Below are positions 1 through 23,246 of a DNA stretch of 64,000 nt, one piece after another (position 1 is the first letter of the stretch; each line of letters opens with the position of its first letter). The position numbers and the translations under genes were made by a program. The stretch comes from Haliotis asinina. Its lineage: Eukaryota > Mollusca > Gastropoda > Lepetellida > Haliotidae. The stretch is from the NCBI RefSeq assembly GCF_037392515.1, contig NC_090282.1, forward strand, positions 31,981,054 through 32,045,053. The letters run 5' to 3'. The notes beneath the pieces are model-generated. The model did no database searches. It saw nothing but the letters and a program-made list of their open reading frames with translations, and was not told the origin of the DNA.

Positions 1-462
1 TTTGCAGATTCTGATACCTTTCGGTATGCACTTACAAAAACAAATCATGAAAAATGCCAATTCAACCTATAAAATTGAAAAATAAAAACGCAATGAAAAA
101 AAAAACCCCGCAAAATCGGAGTTCAAACGATTCACTAAAAAAAGTGGTTTCAACAGCTGTGCTGCGCTGCGCTAATAACGCATGCACAGTGAATAGGTTC
201 ACAGAGCTTGAAACACTATGCATGTCCGGAGTATGAGGTCGTGAGCAGTAGTCTAATCTTGGTTGTGTTCACAAACAAGTAAATAATCTACTCATTACAT
301 AAATTAACTGGTTGATTGTGGTAAGCAGCCTCTGTCACAAAGAAAGGTCAATGTCTGGTTTATTGACACCTATATGTCTGCCTGCCTGTCTGTTAATGAC
401 AACATGCAATACACAGCTTCAATCATTGACCACATGCATTTTGAACTAATACCTATCAGGCA

Positions 463-706
463 ATATGCCATAAACCAAATAAATTTATTTATGACTCATA
501 CACCTGAGTCCTGTCTCTGCCACATCATGTAATTAGGCAGGTGTGATACTTGTACACATGTTGCGAACAAACTACATGTACATCCATTTTCTTGTATGAC
601 TGGGATCTGACAGAAACTGGTGCAAACTTTTGTCAGCTTCAAGTCCTGCTTAGTACTTGAATGAGTGGTAGTTTCCAACCACGCAGTAGTTCACTATCTC
701 TGAGAT
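463..706 (-). repeat. THAP-coding repeat fragment, copy A (broken)
   Basis: Minus strand reads IVNYCVVGNYHSFKY then a stop and AGLEADKSLHQF, a decayed THAP-type zinc finger start. It aligns along its whole length with 12575-12737 in opposite orientation, except for an extra ~70 bases in the middle. Downstream both share a TGAGTCATAAAT stretch. It lies left of the last visible MCM3 exon. Confidence 0.55.
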
Positions 707-1081
707 GCCCATCAAACAGATCACCTTTAAGTACACACAATCAGCCCTCAGCGTATCAGCAAATGAATCGTCCAATCGGAAGCTGCCGTTACACTTGAGT
801 GCACAGCCACTCACTACGACTGGGCTTGGTCTCCCAAGGGCTTCGTTTCGAGGGAAGTGAGACCAAGTACAAAATATTGCACTTTTGAATCGCAATTGTA
901 TGCTTAATATTTTGTTTGTTTTGTTTTTTTACAAGCAGCAATGAATATTATATGTCATGAATAAGTGATAATTGTGTTTTGATTGTGTTTGATGTTTTGG
1001 TTGCATGTGACCTTTACGGATACAGTAGATAAAAAGGCATCTTGATGGTACATTAAATAATGGAATCCAGTGCGAGCTTAC

Positions 1082-11972
<10,891 letters not shown>

Positions 11973-12034
11973 AGCTGATCACAATGTTTCACTGTCACTA
12001 AACAATCCAGCACTTATAACCCAACAAAGCTAAC

Positions 12035-12075
12035 TCCCGCCAAATGACACCATGCGAAAATTTCGCGGGGTTTTG
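12035..12075 (-). promoter_or_regulatory. MCM3 promoter: E2F site and E-box
   Basis: On the minus strand, about 63-72 bases upstream of the MCM3 start codon, is TTTGGCGGGA (12035-12044), a perfect match to the classical E2F consensus. Nearby are a second GC-rich CCGCGAAA and a CACGTG E-box (around 12079). MCM genes are well-known E2F targets. Function here is inferred from motif and position only. Confidence 0.6.
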
Positions 12076-12574
12076 GTCACGTGATAATGTCAACATTTTA
12101 TTTTCGTAGCAACTAATTGCTGTACGCAAACCTTCAAGAACCAGGGGCATTATGTATATGTAACCTTATAAGCTGTAACTTAGCTGGTCTGTCAAGCATA
12201 GGAGTATAACCTGTTTCTCAGTAAGCATGTAATAAGGTTTCCGTATTTGTATATCTTTTTAAAATTAAATTACAAATAACCTCTCTCAAAGAAATTTAAC
12301 AGCATGTAATGGTGAAATTCGGGTTCTTTTCTCCCTACCAGTATAATATGTACAGTTGCTATATAGTAACCTTTTCAAATTACCATTGTTTCATTGCGAT
12401 AAGATATTTTGTCTTTATAGAATATAAGAATGTGTTGTACGAAAACCTACAACAATATATATTGTCTTAAACATAATAAACATACACATGTATGGTTGTG
12501 TTACATAGAGATGTTGGGTTTTGTAAATACACATTCTCTGAATTTGAGTTCGATCAAATAAAAAATCATCTCTG

Positions 12575-12737
12575 TAGAGATGGTGAACTACTGCGTGGCT
12601 GGAATCTGTCATTCGTCCAAGTACAAAGCAGGACTTGAAACTGACAAGAGTTTGCACCAGTTTCCGTCAAATCCAGTCATGTGACAGAGACTGGACTCGA
12701 GTGCATGAGTCATAAATCAATTTATTTTGTTTATGGC
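12575..12737 (+). repeat. THAP-coding repeat fragment, copy B
   Basis: Plus strand reads MVNYCVAGICHSSKYKAGL then ETDKSLHQFPSNPVM, a good THAP start with C-x4-C and the HQFP motif, then stops. A frame change would continue into RDWTRV. It is the inverted partner of 463-706; the two flank the visible MCM3 gene. No downstream exon was found. Confidence 0.6.
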
Positions 12738-13279
12738 GTATAAAATTGTTCGCTAAACGCCTAGGAAGTTCATACAAAATATCTCAGTCCCAGACCACAT
12801 ACCGATAGTAAATACACCGTCGCTGTTAAATGGAAGTACTTGGAGCAGTGTTAGATTTGGGTGAAATTTTGAGTGGGTCCAAATTGATGAAAATAATGTT
12901 TCTGGACCCCATCCAATGTTAAATTGCTAGGCAGGTGTAAAATAGAGGGGGTCCTCACTGAATTTGATGAGTCAAAACACTCCAAAACCCCCTCTTGAGC
13001 CAACACTGAGTTGGAGGGTTAAACTGCTTCATATATAACGTTTGTCCACTCTTCTCTTTGATGTTGTCGAATTCCCACAAAAGTGCCAATGCTTGATGAT
13101 ATCAATGATATCAAGTCATGACCGAGCGCTGCACTGAACCACACATGTAAAAATAAAACGTAAATCAGCTGTTTCTACCAATTTAAAGTACATCCAAATC
13201 AATGACCATCAAACGGAACAAACGCCTGACTTGACTGGGGAACGATTATGTAATTATGTAGTTTATTTCACTCACTCCC

Positions 13280-13281
13280 TC

Positions 13282-13351
<70 letters not shown>

Positions 13352-13385
13352 GACACAGACACACAGAAACACACACACACAGAGT
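13280..13385. repeat. (CT)n-(CA)n compound microsatellite
   Basis: A long CTCTCT run followed by ACACAC with a few interruptions, between MCM3 and TSEN34. Confidence 0.95.
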
Positions 13386-13698
13386 TCTTTTATAACATAT
13401 AGTTGTCAGTAAGTCATGATCGTTGGAGTTCGACGTCACATTGAGAAGTAAACTGGGTTCCAGATCCCTTTGCGAGTATCAGTTTGCGTAAATTGTGACA
13501 AAAGAGACGAAGCCCAGCCAAGAATTGAGGTCCTCTTGAAATATATCCGGCTGTAATTATCGTTATGAATAATAAATGCAATAAAAAGCATTTATTAAAT
13601 TACAAATATTGAAAATTTATGTTGTTTCAATGGTACACATTCTTTTAACAATTTTGTGCTATTTAAATATTTATGAGAACATCAGTACACTAAGTGTC

Positions 13699-13706
13699 AT
13701 GGCGGC
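13699..13706 (+). promoter_or_regulatory. YY1-like site upstream of TSEN34
   Basis: ATGGCGGC at 13699-13706 matches the YY1 core often found near transcription starts of housekeeping genes. It is about 90 bases upstream of the TSEN34 start codon. The call rests on motif and position only. The ATG inside the motif is not used as a start, since its frame does not join the TSEN34 reading frame. Confidence 0.4.
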
Positions 13707-13790
13707 GCCCATTTATAATGTTTTCGACGGAGTTTCGTCACGTTGACCAACTAACGCTGTTGATTTGCCATCGGCTCAAAGGAAAAGAAA

Positions 13791-16700
13791 ATGACTAATA
13801 AGGTGAAAGTTTCTCTGACACACGGCAAGGCGCATGTCTGGAATGCAGAAGGTAACGAATTTGATACTGTGTATTTACATTGATCTCTCTATTGGTTGAC
13901 ATTGCGGGTAATTATCTCCCCTTATATACTTTATAGCAGACGATGGTCAAAAATGAATTTTCCCCAACTGAAAGCACTAATTCATTCATTTTGCAAGTTC
14001 ATGATTGCTGACTGTGAACACAACGAAATGTGTAACAACAGTTATACCTCACCCTCTGTATACTTATCTCCTAATTAATAAATATGAAAAATAAGGCAGG
14101 TGTTAAGAGTGTTTGGCATATTCTATCTTCAGATGTCCGCATTCTGCGTGAAGATTACCGCATTGTAGGAACATTGGTTGGATGTCTTCCTCGTGCCCCT
14201 CGTCAGAATGTCCACCTGGGACTACCTGTGCAGTTGATGCCAGAAGAAACCCAACTGCTAATCAGCAAAGGTTGTAAAGATCCATGTATCTCTAGAACAA
14301 GAAATCGTTTATAGCATAATAATTAACATCACATAACTGTTCTGTATTGATTATGGGTACTGGTTGATATTAGATTGGTTTCTATATGCTCACCAATAAC
14401 CTGTGGTAACTTGTGTCTGTTATTGGCACTGTTATCAGTGCTAGAATACTTGCCCTGTTTATGATTCTTAGTTGTTCAGAACCATACCTTTGCACATCGG
14501 TTTAATCAAAGTTTTATTCTGTGGAGTATTGCAGCCTTTCACCTCACCTCAAGCTGATGCATTGTGATAAACTGTTCAGAGTGACATTCAACTTTGTTCA
14601 CCTTCACATTCATGTTGTAGCCAGCTGTCTATTACTGTTGTGTACTGTCCTACAACCATGCATTCTTCCATTGCAGGTATAGTAGAGTTAGTTGATGGTG
14701 GAAGTCTCCCAGAACCAGATGAGAAGAAAGCTGAAACATTCAGAAATATGAGAAAAGAAAACTATGTGGGACAGGTGGTCATCTTTAGCTGTTCTATTTT
14801 GTTCAGTATTGAACCAGTATTTGAAGCATCTGCCTCCAATTATGTCATGGCTAGAGTATTTTATAACATACAGTTCCTAAGTTCATGTAACAGAGCACTA
14901 CTTTAAGTGAAGTCGTGACTGTAATTTTTCCCATGTTAACTATGCAACAGTTATTGGCAAAATGTATGCTTCCATAGACTGCCTCAAAGCGGTCGCAGTG
15001 AATTCTCTGCATGAGATTACATGACCCATGTCACAAGAATAGAAAATGTCCAGCACAAAAAGGGTCTGTGTTTACACTTTCTCCAAAAAACTATCATTCT
15101 TGTGGGGTTTCTTTTACTGTACTGAGAATATACCTTCTCTAACTGTGCACCTAGTTGACAAATTTTATTTTTCAAGATTAGTACAAAGTCGAAGGCCTCA
15201 TTCCGCAAAGTGATAAAACTATGCTAAACATCAAAAGTTTATACTCATTTGAAGCATTCACTATATGTTATGCATATAAATGGTTACACCAAAGATGAAT
15301 TACTCCACTGAGCTGGGAGAACCAACTGCAAACTGCAGATGAAATGCACGAGGATCATGCATAAAATTATGGAATGAATTGTTTTACAATACATCAGTTC
15401 ATGCATAAGCAATATCTTTAAACATTATTGAATATTGCAAAATCTAGTATAGAACAGTTGACTGAAACAAAGTGGCTACATTTACAATAGTGAGTCTAAA
15501 CTTTTGATGGGTGGTATGTCAAAGTTATGCTTGTCTTAGCCGATTAATATCTTACTGGAACAGGAGCATGTTTTGAAGGGGATGCTAAAATAAACTGTGT
15601 TTGCCAAGTATCGTTCACATGCTATGACTTGTAAACGGTTCTATATTGCTTTGAATAGCTATCAAACAAGTTGGTTTTTGTTATTCAGTGATTCTTAGGT
15701 TTATTTATTTTTCTTTTTGTTTACTCATCAAATTTGTGTTAGATTTATATGAGGGTAGGATTTGTTTCATAGAACATTACAAATAAATTGTTTGACATTT
15801 CTTAGTGACTTTGTTATGCACAATAGGTAAGTGGTTCACTGGTGCTTTTTGCTGATCGAGAATGGTTGTGGTTAAGTGATTATGTTTTGCGTTAGTGTGA
15901 CAGTCAGTGTTCAAAGATGTACTTTCGATGGCTCCTTTAGACTTTCCATTATGTGTACCATTTTTCTTTTGTGCAGATTGAATCCTTTAGACAAGATCGA
16001 AAACGGGAAATATATCGCCACATGAGTAAAATAAGAGAAGGAAAGAAAGCAAAGAAGCAGAAGGTATTAGAAGAGAAGAGAAAAGCAGGGGAAGAAATAG
16101 CAGAGGATGAAGAAACAGAGGAAGAGTTTGATGTGGAGCAAATCCCAATTCCAGCCATTGCTGAGGACAATTCCATGGTTCAGATTTTCACTGGTAATTA
16201 CAAATTCATACAAATTCTTCTCAGCAAAAAGTTTTATACTTGTCTTTGTGAACTTGTTTGCAGGCGAAATAATATGTTTGTCAAGCTTAAGTTTGCAATG
16301 TAAGTTAGAAGAGTTTTATACCAATTTTAGCAATATTTCATCAATATCACAGCAAGGATATATGGTGTAATGATTATATGCAAGAAACACAGTGCTTCCA
16401 CTCTCTCTTTTTTCCTACTTCTTGACTTTTGGACAGACTGTTTGACCTCTTACTTTAACTATTTTATTCCAGCTTGTGGTTTTAAACAACATGCTGGTCC
16501 ACTGGATGTCACTCAGAGAGATAATACTCCTATCTCTGTTCAGTGAATGTTGTGGAGACCAATGTACCAATTTCACTTTTGCTTGTTATGAGCCAACATT
16601 TTTAGGTCAGGCAAAATGCTGACTGCATGTTGAGTGTCACTGGTTTGAGAAGACCTGACTACATTATTCAAAAGCTGGTCATGACATAGCTGTTATAGCT

Positions 16701-17454
16701 AACAGACTTTACATGTTAAAGTGTTGTTTCATTCCTTTGAATGTATGTTTATGTGTATTGCGTAGAAAGTCCATGGCAAGATGAACTTCAGCCAGTGACA
16801 AATGAGTGGAAGTACCCTCAGTCAGAGCATGAACGCCTCCGGTGTCAGGTGTTCTCATACCTGTGGGACAGAGGCTACTATATGACAGGGGGAGGGAAGT
16901 TTGGGGGAGACTTCCTAGTCTACCCAGGTGAGCAATTTGCTTAATCAAGTTTGAAAAGTGTGTCTATTTTGAATTATTGTTATCAAAGACTAAATTGTTC
17001 TTTGTAAATTGTAAACAGGGGAATTAAAAAAGAAACAACTCTATTACGTGTCGTGACTTCATAACCACCATGTTTTCATTCAGTTTATATAATCTTAATT
17101 TCTTCATTTCAATCACCACTATATATTGTGAAATCCATTATTGAAAAAAGGCCTTATCCCTCATTTATTCCACATTTGATTAACAAGAACTGGAAAATAA
17201 GATATTTAGCATGTTTCAAAACATCTAAATATTTAGCAATAAAGCTCTTCATATATTACCTTCCAGGTGACCCATCACGCTTCCATTCATTCTACATTGC
17301 AATCTGCAAACCCCACAAAGAGAAGCTGACTGCTTTGGATATCATATCCATGGGTCGACTGGGATCTAACGTCAAGAAGACTGTTCTTCTTTGCTCTGTA
17401 GACAGTGAGGGTAAAGTTGTGTGTACATCACTACAGTGGACTGGTATCAGCTGA
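13791..17454 (+). CDS. TSEN34: tRNA-splicing endonuclease subunit Sen34
   Basis: TSEN34 is one of the two catalytic subunits of the nuclear endonuclease that excises introns from pre-tRNAs; it cuts the 3' splice site. Six exons join in phase: 13791-13851, 14133-14270, 14677-14774, 15977-16193, 16766-16927, 17267-17454, giving 287 aa (human about 310). The N-terminal domain spans about 1-99. A charged Lys/Glu-rich linker occupies about 100-165. The C-terminal nuclease fold begins near 172. The catalytic triad is visible as Y224 in VYPGD, H232 in RFHSFYIA and K263 in GSNVKK; the spacing Y+8 to H and H+31 to K matches the human enzyme (Y247, H255, K286). The start ATG sits in a short first exon right after a YY1-like promoter motif. 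A poly(A) signal AATAAA is at 17796-17801. The gene is divergent from MCM3 and convergent with the F-box gene. Confidence 0.96.
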
Positions 17455-17795
17455 TTGCTGGTTTCTAGTCAGTGGAGTGAGGACGTGTTCAGTGAAAAGT
17501 TGTTGATTTCCTGAACTTGTGAATCTTTGAGTGACCCTATCAGAACACATTATACAGTATGTTTGTATACTGGATTCAATATTATCAGTCTTTGTTATTT
17601 TCATATGTCTGGGGAAATAAGAAGGTGAATTATTTAGCAAATGTACTTATTTGGTTATAGTGAACCAGGTAGTTCAGGTGGCCACATAGGCAATGTTGCA
17701 GCTACTTGAAAACTTTGATGTCATTATGAACCTTACTGAAGTCTGGGTTTGCTCATGAATTGTGCACATATTATGGATAATTATCTTTTGTGGTG

Positions 17796-17801
17796 AATAA
17801 A
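17796..17801 (+). terminator. poly(A) signal of TSEN34
   Basis: Canonical AATAAA about 340 bases after the TSEN34 stop, at the right distance and strand for its 3' end. Confidence 0.5.
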
Positions 17802-19024
17802 ATACTGTATATTCTTTCCATTGAGTTTGGTTATGCGTCACTGAATGTGGCTGAGTGTTTTTAAATGCTCCAGCTGTGTCACTAATAAGGATCAGGGGTT
17901 CACAAAGTAGTAAAGGTCATTGTCATCCATCACTTTGGCCTTTCTTTCCACTGAATACTGGAACGTGAATGTTATTTAAAGGAAACTATTCAAGCTACAT
18001 GTAATATGCTAAATGGCAAATGCAAATCACATTTGGTTGGCATGGAAAAAGAGTTTTGCAATGTTTGTGTCATGAACACTGCCAAGTGAGTTAATGTCCA
18101 GCAGCTTGTAATTCTACACCATTGTATTGTACTTGGTATCCATTTAGTGTTACATCTCTCTGAACCACACCACAGCTGAACTAGACATGATCCAAAAGAG
18201 GCAGACACACTGGGGCTTGTTTCCCACCCTCTTCACAAATATATGTGCAATCACAGTAAGTATATTTTTCAATGCTTAATTTCGATTTTGTATGGAAACA
18301 ATTTGGACATTTTTAAGAATCTTTCTACAAAGCATAATGCTACTGATGCTGTTACTACTAGGCCTACTTAGACAGTACATTCCACATCATACTGGTGTTA
18401 ACCCAGGAGTCTCAAATGTCATACCACTTCACTGATGCATTATAGAATATATACAAATATTTCTTTGCTACTACTGTGTTAAAGGTTTGACAACACATTG
18501 TATGGTTAACAATATTTACAAATGACTCAAAATGAAAGAGATGGAGACTTGTCTTTATAAGCTACATTTGAGCTTCCATTTTACCCAGATATATGTAATT
18601 TGGTCTTATGTCGTTTGATCTGGTGGGGTCAGAAAGTTTGCTAAAATGTAAGTGTTTAATACGTAACAATTTCCACTTTGTGATGGCAAGGGACGAATTC
18701 AACTCATCACTCTATTTTGGTCACCTAAAACATGAACTGGGAACCATGTTCTGTAGACACTGTCTTGAGATTCCTTAGATGGGAGAAAGGAGTGAAAATG
18801 TATGTAGTCACTACTTAAAGCAATTGATTTTCTGAGGTTTTCTCTTCTGATAAAGTATTTGTTTCAAAGTTGTGTTACTTCTGTGTGGGAGAATATCAGG
18901 CTTGTTATTCTATTCAACAAGGAATGGTAGTCAGCCTTTACCTGTTGACCGAAAGGCTTATATTTATGTATTTATGACCTCATGTATAGCCTCTTTTCTC
19001 ACTTTGAACAGCATTTCACATTTT

Positions 19025-19215
19025 TCAGATTTGAATACACACTGCCATTTAGAAAGTGATCAAAATAACACATTTTATTGGGTATTACACTTTCTTAGTA
19101 AAGTACAGATTTTAGTACGTTTGTTAGGTTGGGTCCCGTTTAGAAATTGTAATCCCAAATACTGTGTATTACATTTAACCGCTTTCTAAATGGCATTGTG
19201 CATTCATAGCATTCA
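19025..19215. mobile_element. inverted-arm element with SINE tail inside (copy 1)
   Basis: Arms of about 62 bases face each other: left starts GAATACACACTGCCATTTAG, right read inverted starts GAATGCACAATGCCATTTAG. The inner ends of both arms equal the tail of the tRNA-type SINE (CACTTTCTTAGTAAAGTAC). See the fuller copy at 58937-59178. Confidence 0.6.
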
Positions 19216-19292
19216 AACATGGGCACTGTGCCAATTCATCCCAAGTCTATGTTCTGGACTACCAGTTGTCCGATTTTCATTTTTTGTGAAAG

Positions 19293-19672
19293 CTGCTGTG
19301 ACTGAGTGGGATAGATGGCTGACTGTGTGATGACGGTTAGGTGCCAGACCTACAAACCTCATGGATGTCAACTTCTTTATTCTATACATGTTTCTGGGCT
19401 TTCCTTTTCTGTGTTGCAATGTCAGCATAATGGATCCAATTTAATTATCTGTGATATCTGCACAGTTCATGAGCAAACCCAAACTTCAATAAGATTCATA
19501 CTGGAAAATGTTCAGAAACCCCTTTCACCTGTACAAGGGGCTGGGAAAAGTTGTATATAGGTTAAAGAATTTGACATCCATAACATTTGTCTCATATCAG
19601 AGAGTGTCGGTTCAAATCCTGGATGAGGTTCCATACTCAGAGAAAGTATAGTCCCAAATGTAACGTGTTATG
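19293..19672 (+). repeat. tRNA-type SINE interrupted by ~245 bp
   Basis: The 5' tRNA-like part (GTGACTGAGTGGGATAGATG, 19303 on, and GGTTAGGTGCC) is separated from the B-box GGTTCAAATCC and tail (19607-19672). The gap of about 245 bases looks like a later insertion or a rearrangement. Compare the intact order at 51205-51365. Confidence 0.5.
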
Positions 19673-20535
19673 TTTCAGTTTTGTCAGCTTGACACAAACC
19701 TCGATATCTCCAGGGTATCCATTCTGATGAATCTCCACTATACCCTTGATGCATTTTGGGGAAATGATATAGGCACATTGATTGGTCTGAAAATTTTTAA
19801 AAATATATGCAAGAACTCCTTCTGCTTCTTTCAGAGAACCTGTGCATGGTTTGTGTTGCCAAGTTTAATCAGTTAGATAATTTAAAATGCAAAATGGAGT
19901 TGTGATTTGGTTTGCTCAACTTCCCAGCATATGTACTTGATAAATAGCCAGCAAAGGGAGGTAATAATTTTATCAGGCTTAGCCATACAGACATCCAGGG
20001 TATAGTGGAGACTTAGGGGAACATATACCCTGGAGATACCAAAGATGGCGTGACACAGGAAGAAAACCTATTGTAAAGAAATTTCCACTGTGGTGGGGAC
20101 TCAGTGACATAGATATGGTGCTGTCAAACCTAGAAACATTCATGCAAATCTAGCATTCAGAATCAAAATAAGGGTTCCGACGTGTCAACAGGATGTCAGC
20201 CAAGATAACTGACTTTGCCAGAACCAGATAGTACTTTCATCAGGAGATAACTAAGTGACAGTTAACCAAAACTCTTGTTGGCAAGATTAACACACAAGAA
20301 TAGACAACAACTTGGCCAAAAATTGTGAAAGTCCAGATGGATCATACCACTAAATGTATATCGGTACTACCTATGAAGTTTAGACTCGCTTAAAGCACTT
20401 ACTAAATGTTATGAAGATGTAGTTACATTAAAGATTAGACCAACATTTTACTTTTTTTGGCTTTCTCCACTGCTTCTTTCCCCTCCTTAATGCAGATAAA
20501 ATTATGACAAAACCATGTATTTTGCTTTGTAACAG

Positions 20536-20541
20536 TTTATT
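20536..20541 (-). terminator. candidate poly(A) signal of the FBXO5-like gene
   Basis: AATAAA on the minus strand, about 920 bases after the stop codon. It is the first clear signal I noticed downstream, but a nearer variant hexamer cannot be excluded. Confidence 0.3.
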
Positions 20542-21459
20542 TGTTTTCAACACTTAGCATTCACCAACAATGACAATGAATAGCTTCTTCATGAACTTAA
20601 CATGTAAAAATGTTTTACATCTGCCAAGATGGTTTTACATGCTAAGTTCTAGTAGAAGAAATAAAACATTCACAAGATTCATTCATACTCCATAAAAATA
20701 TCCCTTCATTTTGTCCATTTCCATATTAAAATAAACTACTTTAATCAAAATAGTCAGATTTTCATTAAAAATTTAATGTCAATTGATCCTGTCAACATGT
20801 TCAATTGTTGTAAATTTCACATTTACAAACAAATAAAATAATGTCTCAAATAATGCAGGATATCATGCACGTGTCTTGCTCACAATCATGAAACCTATTT
20901 ACAAGAGTGAACAAAGATGCATTCATACTCATTCTCACACTAAAATTCTTTGGTTTTGAAAGACTCTTTTGGCAAAGAAAATAAATACTTGTGGTATGGC
21001 AGTACAAGCTAGTTTTAGGATGGATTTCAATACTGATTGATTTGATTCCATAAATTAATATAGGATTGATGTAGTGGTCATTTTCTAATGAACACATCTG
21101 AGTGATCTGCAAGTGATTGATATGCTTGACAGCAAAAAATGTTCCATGGAGGAATGTCTTGTGATGTGATATGCATCATTGAGATCAACTGTTCAGTGAA
21201 GAGAATCTGTATAGTATCCAAACTGAAATTCACATCTTGAAATATTGTGATTGTCACTAGTTGTTTGCATCGACACTTCAACGGGAATAATGTGGTGAAT
21301 TGTTGATGCCAGCACCTTGTCATTATGAACACATTAACGTTATTGCACTTTCGTCGGTCTGTTGATGGTCAGCTCAAGCTGCAGTAACTGTATGGATGGA
21401 TTAGCTTTGTCCAGCAAAGCTGCTATAGGGTGAAGTTCTCCATTCAACAGGATTCACTG

Positions 21460-23246
21460 CTATAACCTTCGAAGATTTCTTTTGCTTTTTTTCGAGCCTA
21501 TTGAGTCAATTTTAGATTTCTTGAGTGCCACAGGCACGCAGTTGCGAGATCCATGATGCTCACAGAAACACTTTACACAGAAATCAAATTTACACTTGTC
21601 ACTTGTACACACACCGCGATCGCAATGGGTCTTGGCTGCAGAATTACACCTTGGACAATGTCTTAATGTGTCGTCACTTTTCAGAGAAGAAACAACCTGA
21701 AATCATAAGTTCGGCACTTTTAGTTTCATATAACACACAGTTATTTCAAATGACATGGTAGAAAATGATTATTATAACAAAGCATTCTGAATACAAATTA
21801 ACTACCATAACTCCTCCCACTGACCTTGTTTCTTTTCTCTTCCTTACATTTCAAATTTCCTGTCTAAGTTGTCTTGCATGATGTTGTGTTACATACCTGA
21901 GAATGCTGAGTAAACAGGTTGACAACTGGCATTTTCTTAGGTGAGCGTGGTGTGTGTTGAACTGATGTCAGTATTCCACCTGGTGTTAAATGTCGATGTC
22001 CGTTCTTTGTCTTTCCAAGGTTCTCCTGCAACATAAAATATAGAACTGTTTAGAATTGAATACAATATCATAATAATATGGTTAACTTGCATATGACGTT
22101 GCAGTTACACAAATACCCTACTTTCAGTGACAGGTCACACCAGTTCCAGGGAGAACATGTTAAGATTGTGGTGAAACCTACCTTTCCAACAGAGGCTGCT
22201 CTCGACTTGAGGGATTTAATGTACTTGTGACATCTAGCACTAGCTCTGTAATCTGTGTCACAAATAGTCTTCCATTGCCGAGATACTGCTCTAACCCTGC
22301 AAATGATGTGACAGTTAATACATATGAAATAAACACTTTTAACATAAGAAAAATGTTTGACAAAATCCAAACAATGAACTGCATTGAAGTACATTGCATC
22401 ATAACATTTATAAATTTTTAATTTTCATAATTTATCAGCACAAAAAATTTGCAAAAATCAACAAAACTTGAAAAATGGAACTTGACAGTGACTGGTGAAG
22501 AAAGATACAATATTGAAAAAATGTGCTGTTGACTGCATTTGCTGTTATCTTATTCTTGTAGCGTACCTGCACAACTCTTTGGGTTCCAAGTATGACAGTA
22601 CAAGAGACACTCCTTCAATACTCCTTGCATGCATTTCGTTCAAAATGTCGACTTTCTCCAGTCCCACTTTCCTCCCAATAAGACGGGATGGTTCTTTAGG
22701 GGAGAAGTGTTGGATGACATCATGAATGCCAAAAGAATCCAACTTATCAGCTAAACCTGATGCACCAAAACTGGAGTCAAGATCACCAGATTCAAATTCC
22801 AAACTGTATCTTGGAAAGTCAGAGAGACGCTTATGCTGCCTCTCAAAAACTTCTTCCTCTTCAGGAATTACCCAATCATGTTCAAACGTGGCTGAAGAGG
22901 CACAGTCAGTGTCACTCATGTCGTCACATTTTGAGTATTGTAATGGATAGACATCTTCAGGCAACTCACAGTCTGTTGACACCATGGGTGCGGTTTCAAG
23001 GAAAGCTGTGTCATTTAAAAGGTCTGTTGATGTCATAGTATCTTCCACAAGGGAATCAGGATAGCCACTGTCATTTCCAGGGGAATACAAACTCAATGGG
23101 GAGAGTGTTTTGGAAGCCATTGGAGTACTTGTGCTAATTGAGCGACTCCTGATTACTTCAGAAAAGTCATTTGAAAAGTCCATTTTGCCGATGTGAAGCG
23201 CAGGCATCGACACCTTACGAGATCTCTGGTACCCTGTACCTGCCAT
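21460..23246 (-). CDS. FBXO5: F-box only protein 5/43-like (Emi1/Emi2 family APC/C inhibitor)
   Basis: Emi proteins inhibit the anaphase-promoting complex so that cyclins can build up. Coding exons on the minus strand are 22567-23246, 22182-22296, 21897-22025 and 21460-21696; phases close to 386 aa. Order of parts: a Ser-rich N-terminus with a DSGYPDS phosphodegron-like motif (~59-65); an F-box-like segment (~209-255, with LEPKELCRVRAVSRQWK); a KEN box at 265-267 made across an exon junction; a zinc-binding region with Cys/His at about 322, 325, 333, 338, 343, 348, 351, 353, 356 and 361; and the C-terminal RNLRRL tail. Zinc region plus RL tail are the Emi hallmarks. The ATG is the first base of its exon, so an upstream non-coding exon is expected; a GTGAGT donor at 24138-24143 fits. 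Vertebrates have two paralogues; I cannot tell whether this is the single ancestral type, so the symbol is approximate. Confidence 0.92.

Larger units (their letters stand above)
11973..13790. other. spacer between MCM3 and TSEN34
   Basis: Divergent spacer holding the MCM3 promoter at its left, THAP fragment copy B, a (CT)n(CA)n microsatellite at about 13280-13385 and the TSEN34 promoter at its right. Nothing else recognised. Confidence 0.6.
17455..20535. other. spacer between TSEN34 and the FBXO5-like gene
   Basis: Convergent spacer. It contains the TSEN34 3' UTR, the composite SINE/inverted-arm element at 19025-19215 and an interrupted tRNA-type SINE at 19293-19672. No coding exon recognised. 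Confidence 0.55.

Noticed and set aside
1-1081. Remaining MCM3 exons
   Set aside because: I looked on the minus strand for the conserved C-terminal motifs of MCM3 and found none, so they must lie beyond the left edge.
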